Assembly (NCBI RefSeq): GCF_001687325.1
Contig: NZ_LZRD01000046.1
Coordinates: 1 to 36,959, forward strand
Length of the DNA: 36,959 nucleotides
Direction of reading: 5' to 3'
Source of the DNA: Streptomyces sp. PTY087I2
Lineage (GTDB): Bacteria > Actinomycetota > Actinomycetes > Streptomycetales > Streptomycetaceae
Part shown: positions 31,618-36,959 of the stretch, one piece after another
Numbering within the stretch: position 1 is the first letter of the stretch
Layout of the letters: the number at the start of each line of letters is the position of its first letter
Position numbers and translations under genes: made by a program
The notes under the pieces: model-generated
What the model saw: only the letters and a program-made list of their open reading frames with translations
Databases searched by the model: none
Told to the model about the DNA's origin: nothing

Positions 31618-31825
31618 CGTGGGGCCGGACGGTTTCCGTATGGCCGCCGTCCCCGTCCCGGTCCGCCGCGTCGGAGGCTTCGCGGGCATGCGCGGTGTCG
31701 CTCGGCGGGGTGGAGACCGCGGTGGCCGCGGCGCACGAGGCCAGCAGGTCTTTCATCGACAGGACGGACGGGGCGGACGGAGTCGGTCGCGGCTGCGGTC
31801 GCGCTGCGCGCTCGGGCGTCGGCAT
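31610..31825 (-). CDS. Small 71-residue protein, unknown function
   Basis: ATG 31825 has a perfect GGAGG 5 bases upstream, the best argument that this gene is real. The product is soluble and of low complexity: Arg/Pro/Thr-rich start, a compact middle SVLSMKDLLASCAAATAVST (residues about 21-40) with the single Cys, and an Asp/His-rich end. No signal peptide or membrane helix. It is preceded 30 bases upstream by a perfect 24-bp palindrome (31855-31878) and followed by the gene end of the secreted protein. I do not recognise a family; the middle segment has the look of a conserved core, or of a short precursor peptide. Confidence 0.55.
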   Translation of the reverse strand: MPTPERAARPQPRPTPSAPSVLSMKDLLASCAAATAVSTPPSDTAHAREASDAADRDGDGGHTETVRPHAA

Positions 31826-31854
31826 GGATGCCTCCTGGGTGCTCCGGTGGAGGG

Positions 31855-31878
31855 CGTGGTTAGGTAAACCTAACCACG
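31855..31878. promoter_or_regulatory. Perfect palindrome, iron-box-like operator
   Basis: CGTGGTTAGGT-AA-ACCTAACCACG, 11-bp arms. The inner TTAGG/CCTAA half-sites resemble DtxR/DmdR iron boxes (about 13 of 19 positions against TTAGGTTAGGCTAACCTAA when aligned at one edge), but the half-site spacing differs. On the minus strand TAGGTT inside it could be a -10 box for the small gene, a good position for a repressor. With no T-run and no gene end nearby it is not a terminator. Confidence 0.6.
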
Positions 31879-31956
31879 TCTCGTACCCATGTGACCACGG
31901 CCACGGCTCCTCGCGCAACAATTTACCGACGCGCTGTCGGAAAGGCCACCGGCGCG

Positions 31957-32514
31957 TTACGCCAGCGCCTCCCGCAGCCCCGCCCAGCGCGCCCCGATGC
32001 CCACCAGGGTCACTTCGCGCCGCTCGTCGTCGGTGTCGCCGGTCGCGCGGTCGATGAGGACCCGCAGCCGGTCCTCCGAGAGCTCCTCGACCTTGCCGTC
32101 GCCCCACTCCACGACCACCACCGACTCGGGCAGCGACACGTCCAGGTCCAGGTCCTCCATCTCGTCGAGCCCGCCGCCCAGGCGGTACGCGTCGACGTGG
32201 ACCAGGGCGGGGCCCTGGACCAGTGAGGGGTGGACGCGGGCGATGACGAAGGTGGGCGAGGTGACCGCGCCGCGTACGCCGAGGCCTTCGCCGAGACCCC
32301 GGGTCAGGGTCGTCTTCCCGGCGCCCAGCTCGCCCGTGAGCATCACCAGGTCGCCCGGGGCCAGCACCCGGGCCAGGCGGCGGCCCAGGTCCTGCATCTG
32401 TTCGGGGGACGTGACGGTCAGCGTCACGGTAACGGGCCCAGCGGCCTCGGGAACGGTCGCTCCGGCGGGCTCGGGAACGGTCTCAGCGGCCGGGCTGTTG
32501 TGCGGTGCTTCCAT
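31957..32514 (-). CDS. tsaE: tRNA threonylcarbamoyladenosine biosynthesis ATPase TsaE
   Basis: 185 residues from ATG 32514. The P-loop is LTGELGAGKTTLTRGLGEGLG, shown here as GELGAGKT, followed by SPTFVIARVH, VHVDAYRLGG and VVVVEWGD, the standard TsaE signature. It is the ATPase that drives the TsaB-TsaD complex for t6A37. It overlaps the preceding hydrolase gene by 32 bases, so it belongs to the nnrE/D - DUF488 - alr - hydrolase - tsaE transcript rather than the tsaB operon. A TTG at 32523 is a less likely start. Confidence 0.95.
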   Translation of the reverse strand: MEAPHNSPAAETVPEPAGATVPEAAGPVTVTLTVTSPEQMQDLGRRLARVLAPGDLVMLTGELGAGKTTLTRGLGEGLGVRGAVTSPTFVIARVHPSLVQGPALVHVDAYRLGGGLDEMEDLDLDVSLPESVVVVEWGDGKVEELSEDRLRVLIDRATGDTDDERREVTLVGIGARWAGLREALA

Positions 32515-33736
32515 GTCCGCCAACGTTAGCGGCCGGCACCGTGCCGCTGCGGACGAGCAGGTCGGCCAGCCGGTCCGTGACGGTCTCCGGGTGTTCCAGC
32601 ATCACCAGGTGCCCGGCGTCCGGCACGATCACCAGCTCGGCGTCGGGCAGCACGTCCGCGATGGCCTCGCTGTGCGAGCTGGGCGTCACCAGGTCCTTGT
32701 CCCCGGCCAGGATCAGCACCGGCACGTCCCGGAAGCCGGGCAGCGCGCCGCTCTTGTCGTGCTCGGTGAACGCCGGGTAGAACTCGGCGACCACGTCGAT
32801 CGGGGTGGCCTCGATCAGCCGTTCCGCGAACCGGGCGACCGCCGGGTCCACGTCCCGGGAGCCGAACGAATACCGCTTGATCAGCCCGGCGAAGAGGTCC
32901 GCGGTGGCCCGCCGCCCCTTCTCCACCAGCTCCGCCTGCGAGCCCAGCGCCTTCAGCACGCCCGGCAGCACCCGGCGCACCGCGTTCACGCCCGCCACCG
33001 GCAGCCCGAAGCTGACCTCGCCGAGCTTGCCGCTGGAGGTGCCGATCAGGGCGACGGCGGCGACCCGGTCCCGGATCAGCGCCGGGTACTGGTCGGCCAG
33101 CGCCATCATCGTCATGCCGCCCATGGAGTGCCCGGCCAGCACCAGCGGGCCCTCGGGGGCCGCCGCGTCGATGACCGCCTTCAGATCGCGGCCGAGCTGA
33201 TCGATACCGACCGGCACCCCGTCCGCCTGGGACCGCCCGCGTTCGGAGCGGCCGTGGCTGCGCTGGTCCCAGTAGACGGCGCGGACGAGGCCGCGCAGGG
33301 CGGCCCGCTGGAAGTGCCAGGAGTCCTGGCCGAGGCAGTAGCCGTGGCTGAAGACGACGGTGACCGGGGCGGGGGCCTTGCGGCCGAAGAGCCTGCGGCG
33401 ACGGGTGCCGGAGGAGGCGCCCTCGTCGGCCGTCGCCGGGGCGGCCTCCACCTCGTCGACCTCGTAGTACAGCTCGGTGCCGTCGTCGGCGACGGCCCGG
33501 CCCGGCGTGCCGCGCAGCGAGCCGTAGGGCCCGGTCGCGTCCAGCGCGAGGCGGGCCTTCTTGCGCATGCCGCGCCCGACGGTGAGCCGCTCGACGGCGA
33601 CCCCGGCCGCCGCACCGGCGGCGAGCACCCCTATCGCGGCCCCGGCGATCCCGGCCCGCCGCCAGCCCGCCGCACCGGCCGCGCCCGCCGCGTTCGCGGT
33701 CGCGGCCACCACGGCCTCCGCGCTGCTCTCGCTCAC
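32483..33736 (-). CDS. Alpha/beta-fold hydrolase with N-terminal membrane segment
   Basis: 417 residues from GTG 33736. A hydrophobic Ala/Gly-rich segment near residues 25-45 (AGIAGAAIGVLAAGAAAGVAV) may anchor it. The hydrolase domain starts at about 125 with VTVVFSHGYCLG (oxyanion region). The nucleophile Ser is in LAGHSMGGMT, the acid probably Asp in LAGDKDLVTP, and the His in PDAGHLVMLEHPE. It should cleave an ester, lactone or similar bond; substrate unknown. Conserved between alr and tsaE in Streptomyces, as I recall. GTGA overlap with alr and a 32-base overlap with tsaE indicate coupled translation. Confidence 0.92.
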   Translation of the reverse strand: MSESSAEAVVAATANAAGAAGAAGWRRAGIAGAAIGVLAAGAAAGVAVERLTVGRGMRKKARLALDATGPYGSLRGTPGRAVADDGTELYYEVDEVEAAPATADEGASSGTRRRRLFGRKAPAPVTVVFSHGYCLGQDSWHFQRAALRGLVRAVYWDQRSHGRSERGRSQADGVPVGIDQLGRDLKAVIDAAAPEGPLVLAGHSMGGMTMMALADQYPALIRDRVAAVALIGTSSGKLGEVSFGLPVAGVNAVRRVLPGVLKALGSQAELVEKGRRATADLFAGLIKRYSFGSRDVDPAVARFAERLIEATPIDVVAEFYPAFTEHDKSGALPGFRDVPVLILAGDKDLVTPSSHSEAIADVLPDAELVIVPDAGHLVMLEHPETVTDRLADLLVRSGTVPAANVGGHGSTAQQPGR

Positions 33737-34905
33737 CGCGGCACGCCTCCGGTCGCCTCGTCGGCCGCCTCGTTCACGTACACCCGGGGCACCCGGCCGC
33801 CGATGCGGGTGACGATCTCGTACGCGATGGTGCCGGCGGCCTCCGCCCAGTCCTGCGCGGTCGGCTCGCCCCGGTCGCCCGGCCCGAACAGCACCGCTTC
33901 CGCGCCCGCCTCGGGCCGGTCGCCGTCGAGGTCGACGACGAACTGGTCCATGGCGACCCGGCCCGCGACCCTGCGCACCTTGCCGCCGACGAGGACGGGC
34001 CCGCTGCCGGACGCGTGGCGCGGGATGCCGTCCGCGTAGCCGACGGGGATCAGGCCGAGGGTCGTGTCGGCGGGAGTCGTGTAGTGGTGGCCGTAGCTGA
34101 CGCCGTGTCCGGCCGGGGCGTCCTTGACCAGGGCGACAGCCGCGGCGAGCGTCATCACCGGGCGCAGCCCGAGCTCGGCCGATGTGCCCAGCTCGGGGGC
34201 GGGCGAGATGCCGTACATCGCGATGCCGGTCCGTACGAGATCGAAGTGCGCCTCGGGGATCGTGAGCGTGGCCGGGGAGTTGGCCAGGTGCCGCACCTCG
34301 GGCTCCACGCCCTCCTTCTCGGCGTACGCCACCATGTCGCGGTAGACGGCGAGCTGGGCGGCGATCGAGGGGTGGCCGGGCTCGTCGGCGCAGGCGAAGT
34401 GGGACCAGAGTCCGGTGACCTTCAGGCGTCCGGCCCGTTCGGCGGCCAGCGCCTCGGTGACCAGTTCGGGCCAGTCGGCGGGCTGGCAGCCGCCCCGGCC
34501 GAGGCCGGTGTCGGCCTTGAGCTGAACGCGGGCCGGGCGGCCCGCGGCCTCGGCGGCGGCGACGGCCTCGCGCAGCGCCCACAGACCGCCGACCGATACG
34601 TCGATGTCGGCCTCGATCGCCTCGCGCCAGGGCCCGCCGGGCGTCCACAGCCAGCACATGATCCGGCCGTCGAGCCCGGCCGCCCGCAGCGCCAGCGCCT
34701 CGTGCGGGGTCGCGGTGCCGAGCCAGGTCGCCCCGGCCGCCCGCGCGGCCCGCGCGCAGGGCACCGCCCCGTGCCCGTACCCGTCGGACTTCACGACGGC
34801 CATGAGCTGCGCACCGGCCGCCCGCTCGCGCAGGGCGCGCACATTGGCGCGCAGCGCGGCGAGGTCGATCTCGGCACGGGCTCTCAGGGACGCTGTCTCG
34901 TTCAT
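33733..34905 (-). CDS. alr: Alanine racemase
   Basis: 390 residues, fold-type III PLP enzyme that makes D-alanine for peptidoglycan in the cytoplasm. The cofactor lysine is Lys39 in MAVVKSDGYGHG, the second catalytic base is Tyr in HGVSYGHHY, and LKADTGLGRGG, LWSHFACAD, RTGIAMYGISP and GRVAMDQFVVD are family segments. ATG 34905 starts it. It follows the DUF488 gene after 60 bases, and its stop overlaps the hydrolase start. Confidence 0.97.
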   Translation of the reverse strand: MNETASLRARAEIDLAALRANVRALRERAAGAQLMAVVKSDGYGHGAVPCARAARAAGATWLGTATPHEALALRAAGLDGRIMCWLWTPGGPWREAIEADIDVSVGGLWALREAVAAAEAAGRPARVQLKADTGLGRGGCQPADWPELVTEALAAERAGRLKVTGLWSHFACADEPGHPSIAAQLAVYRDMVAYAEKEGVEPEVRHLANSPATLTIPEAHFDLVRTGIAMYGISPAPELGTSAELGLRPVMTLAAAVALVKDAPAGHGVSYGHHYTTPADTTLGLIPVGYADGIPRHASGSGPVLVGGKVRRVAGRVAMDQFVVDLDGDRPEAGAEAVLFGPGDRGEPTAQDWAEAAGTIAYEIVTRIGGRVPRVYVNEAADEATGGVPR

Positions 34906-34965
34906 CGCGCCCAGTGTCTCAGAGGCGTCGGCCGCCTCCCCGGCAGCGCACGCCGGTATCCGGGC

Positions 34966-35343
34966 TTATGTACGTTTCATCACATGCTTGAGGTGGTCGA
35001 GCAGCACGGGCACATGACTGTCCTCGACGTCCTTGGCCGCCGTGATCAGAGTGACGGGCCCGCCGTCCCGCACGAGCCCCACCAGCCGCTCGACGGCCTC
35101 CGTGTGCGTCGGGTCGTCCAGCTCGGTGCGGTAGCGCTCGACGAACTCCTCGTGCCGGTCGGCGCGGTCGTGGTGGTACCAGGAGCGCAGCTCGTCCGAG
35201 GGCGTGATGTCCTTGAGCCATACGTCGATGTCGGCCCGCTCCTTGGAGACGCCCCGGGGCCAGAGCCGGTCGACCAGCACCCGGGTGCCGTCGCCGTCCT
35301 CGACCGGGTCGTAGGCCCTGCGTACGCGTACGGATTCAGTCAC
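34966..35343 (-). CDS. DUF488 family protein
   Basis: 125 residues, recognised by VRVRRAYDP, RVLVDRLWPRGVSKERADID, WLKDITPSDELRSWYHHD and VTLITAAKDVEDSHVPVLLDHL. The family is widespread and small; its function is unsettled. Start GTG 35343; GTG 35352 is also possible, since GGAGAGAGGG serves either. It begins 21 bases behind the NAD(P)H-hydrate enzyme gene, so the two share a transcript. Confidence 0.9.
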   Translation of the reverse strand: MTESVRVRRAYDPVEDGDGTRVLVDRLWPRGVSKERADIDVWLKDITPSDELRSWYHHDRADRHEEFVERYRTELDDPTHTEAVERLVGLVRDGGPVTLITAAKDVEDSHVPVLLDHLKHVMKRT

Positions 35344-35364
35344 GTCCCCCACCCTCTCTCCGTC

Positions 35365-36813
35365 TCACCCCGCCCGCACGTCGCGCCAGGCCGCCGGGAT
35401 GCGGTCGGCGACGTCCTGCGCGGAGACCGGGGCCCCGTCGGAGCCGTGCCGGGCGGCGAGGCCGTGCAGATACGCGCCCACGGACGCGGCGTCGCGCGGG
35501 GCGAGCCCGGCCGCGAGCAGGGACCCGGTCAGACCGGAGAGGACATCGCCGCTGCCCGCGGTGGCGAGCCAGGCCGTACCGGTCGGGTTGACCCGTACGG
35601 GGGTGTCGCGGGCCTCCGCGATCAGGGTGGTGGAGCCCTTGAGGAGCACGGTGGCGCGGTAGCGGGCGGCCAGTTCGCGGACGGCGGTGAGCCGCCCGGA
35701 CTCGACCTCCTCGCGGGCCGTGCCGAGCAGGGCGGCGGCCTCCCCGGCGTGCGGGGTCAGGACGGTCGGGGCGGTCCGGGTCCGTACGGTCTCCGCGTCC
35801 AGCAGCCGCAGCCCGTCCGCGTCGACGAGTACGGGCACGTCGGCGGCCAGCACATCGGCGACGGCGGCCTCCGCGGCCCGCCCGTCCCCCAGCCCCGGTC
35901 CGACGACCCAGGCCTGCACCCGCCCGGCCTTCGACGGCGGCCCGGCGTGCACCAGCGCCTCGGGGAACCGGGCGATCACCGCGTCCGCGCCCGGTCCGAC
36001 GTACCGCACGGCCCCGGCCCCGCCGCGCAGCGCGCCCGCGACGGCGAGGACGGCGGCGCCCGGGTAGCGCTCGGACCCGGCGACGACGCCGACGACGCCG
36101 CGCCGGTACTTGTCGCTCTCCGCGCCCGGCACCGGCAGCAGCGCGGCCACGTCCTCGTACTGGAGCGCCTCCAGGTCCGGCGGCTCGGGCAGCTCGGGCC
36201 CGAGCCCGATGTCCACCAGCCGCAGGGCGCCCGCGTGTTCGGCGGCCGGGTCGATCAGGAGGCCCTGCTTGTACGTCCCGAAGGTGACGGTGGCGTCCGC
36301 CCGGACGGCCTCGCCGTGCACCTCCCCGGTGTCGGCCTCGACCCCGCTCGGCAGGTCGACGGAGATGACCGGCGTACGGTCCCGGGTCACCGTGTGCACC
36401 AGCTCGGTGGCGTCCTCGCGCAGCCCGCCGCGCCCGCCGATCCCGGTGATGCCGTCCACGACGAGGTCGAGCGCGCCGAGCCCGTCCGGCCCGTCGACGA
36501 CCTGTCCCCCGGCGGCACGGAACGCGGCGAGCCCGCCGGGGTGGGCCCGGTCGGGCGCGAGCAGCAGGGCCCGCACACCCGCGCCCCGGCGGGCGAGGCG
36601 GGCACCCGCGTACAGCGCGTCGCCGCCGTTGTCGCCGCTGCCGACGAGGAGCAGGACCCGGGCCCCGTACACCCGCCCGTTGCGCCGCAGCAGATCGCAG
36701 CAGGCGGCGGCGAGCCCGGCGGCGGCACGCTGCATGAGCGCGCCTTCGGGCAGGCGTTGCATGAGGGCGGCCTCGGCGGCCCGTACGGTCTCCACGCTGT
36801 AGGCACGTCGCAT
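35365..36813 (-). CDS. nnr: Bifunctional NAD(P)H-hydrate epimerase / ADP-dependent dehydratase
   Basis: 482 residues, a natural fusion. The N-terminal epimerase half (about 1-205) has LLLVGSGDNGGDALY and VDLPSGVEADTGEVHGEAV. The C-terminal kinase-like half (about 225-480) has GVVGVVAGSERYPGAAVLA, WVVGPGLG, VLTPHAGEAAALLG, and NPTGTAWLATAGSGDVLSG with the catalytic Asp. It repairs hydrated NADH and NADPH, one half turning R- into S-hydrate and the other dehydrating the S-form with ADP (or ATP). Start ATG 36813 with GGAGG 9 bases upstream; an upstream in-frame start would add a basic 23-residue leader. First visible gene of the alr transcript. Confidence 0.96.
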   Translation of the reverse strand: MRRAYSVETVRAAEAALMQRLPEGALMQRAAAGLAAACCDLLRRNGRVYGARVLLLVGSGDNGGDALYAGARLARRGAGVRALLLAPDRAHPGGLAAFRAAGGQVVDGPDGLGALDLVVDGITGIGGRGGLREDATELVHTVTRDRTPVISVDLPSGVEADTGEVHGEAVRADATVTFGTYKQGLLIDPAAEHAGALRLVDIGLGPELPEPPDLEALQYEDVAALLPVPGAESDKYRRGVVGVVAGSERYPGAAVLAVAGALRGGAGAVRYVGPGADAVIARFPEALVHAGPPSKAGRVQAWVVGPGLGDGRAAEAAVADVLAADVPVLVDADGLRLLDAETVRTRTAPTVLTPHAGEAAALLGTAREEVESGRLTAVRELAARYRATVLLKGSTTLIAEARDTPVRVNPTGTAWLATAGSGDVLSGLTGSLLAAGLAPRDAASVGAYLHGLAARHGSDGAPVSAQDVADRIPAAWRDVRAG

Positions 36814-36959
36814 GGGTCCAACCCTCCGCGATCGGGGGGCGGGACGCCAGCGTGGCGGGGCGTGGCGGCGCGGACGGATCACCTCCGCAGGCGGTGACGC
36901 CCCGCGCGGCGGAGGCCGGCGCGGGGCGCCACCGCGGAGGAGGCCACCGCGGCGGAGGC

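Noticed and set aside
34015..36897. 960-codon plus-strand frame opposite alr and the NAD(P)H-hydrate enzyme
   Set aside because: Antisense to three conserved genes, no recognisable domain, Gly/Val/His/Asp-rich.
36879..36959. Minus-strand frame of 26 codons open to the right edge
   Set aside because: It could be the 3' end of a gene starting outside the window, but the Ala/Arg-rich sequence matches nothing I know and is too short to judge.
1..36959. Search for tRNA, rRNA, CRISPR arrays, insertion sequences and attachment sites
   Set aside because: No cloverleaf-like segment, regular repeat-spacer pattern, transposase or integrase sequence was seen by eye; a covariance-model search would be needed to exclude small RNAs.

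Overview
This is a stretch of core chromosome from a high-GC actinomycete, almost certainly a Streptomyces. Evidence: very GC-rich coding sequence with G/C in nearly every third position, frequent GTG starts with GGAGG-type ribosome sites, and recognisable developmental genes bldM and whiD. From memory, the order alr - tsaE - tsaB - rimI - tsaD - groES - groEL1 - (whiB-type gene) - (sigD-type sigma) - guaB - guaB3 is kept across actinobacteria, including Mycobacterium. I see no tRNA, rRNA, CRISPR array, insertion sequence or phage gene.

Layout. 1-4756: 5'-part of a Ser/Thr protein kinase, glpD, and a divergent nucleotide-sugar dehydrogenase homologue that lacks the catalytic cysteine. 4901-5512: a proline-rich membrane protein. 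5584-10727: a purine and development block read leftward (bldM, an ECF sigma factor of the SigD/ShbA type, guaB, guaB3), with whiD divergent from bldM. 10837-22336: an accessory block of ten genes. It holds a LysR regulator and MOSC protein (divergent, both possibly leaderless), a PQQ-repeat membrane protein, a multicopper oxidase, a short-chain dehydrogenase, and a carbohydrate-type ABC import operon. The operon has a DeoR-headed LacI-like regulator, a lipoprotein, two permeases and a D-2-hydroxyacid dehydrogenase, but no ATPase. 22408-24622: groES-groEL1 under two CIRCE operators. 24727-28173: a polysaccharide deacetylase lipoprotein, a THUMP-like methyltransferase, a membrane protein and a VOC protein. 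28287-36813: the t6A tRNA-modification genes tsaB, tsaD and tsaE with rimI, alr, an alpha/beta hydrolase, a DUF488 protein and the NAD(P)H-hydrate repair enzyme. Among them sit a secreted L,D-transpeptidase-like protein without catalytic residues and a 71-residue unknown protein behind a perfect palindrome.

How the genes work together. guaB makes the guanine nucleotide branch point. The sigma factor, BldM and WhiD connect to growth and sporulation control. The CIRCE elements tie groESL to HrcA heat-shock repression. In the ABC operon the same 11-base operator word occurs before the regulator and before the lipoprotein gene, so autoregulation plus control of uptake is likely. tsaB/tsaD/tsaE act together on tRNA N6-threonylcarbamoyladenosine.

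The points most worth following are the three apparent pseudoenzymes or altered active sites (the sugar dehydrogenase, GuaB3, and the YkuD-like protein), the uncharacterised import operon with its operator, the palindrome-controlled small protein, the repeat-rich whiD leader, and a sigma-BldN-like promoter before bldM.
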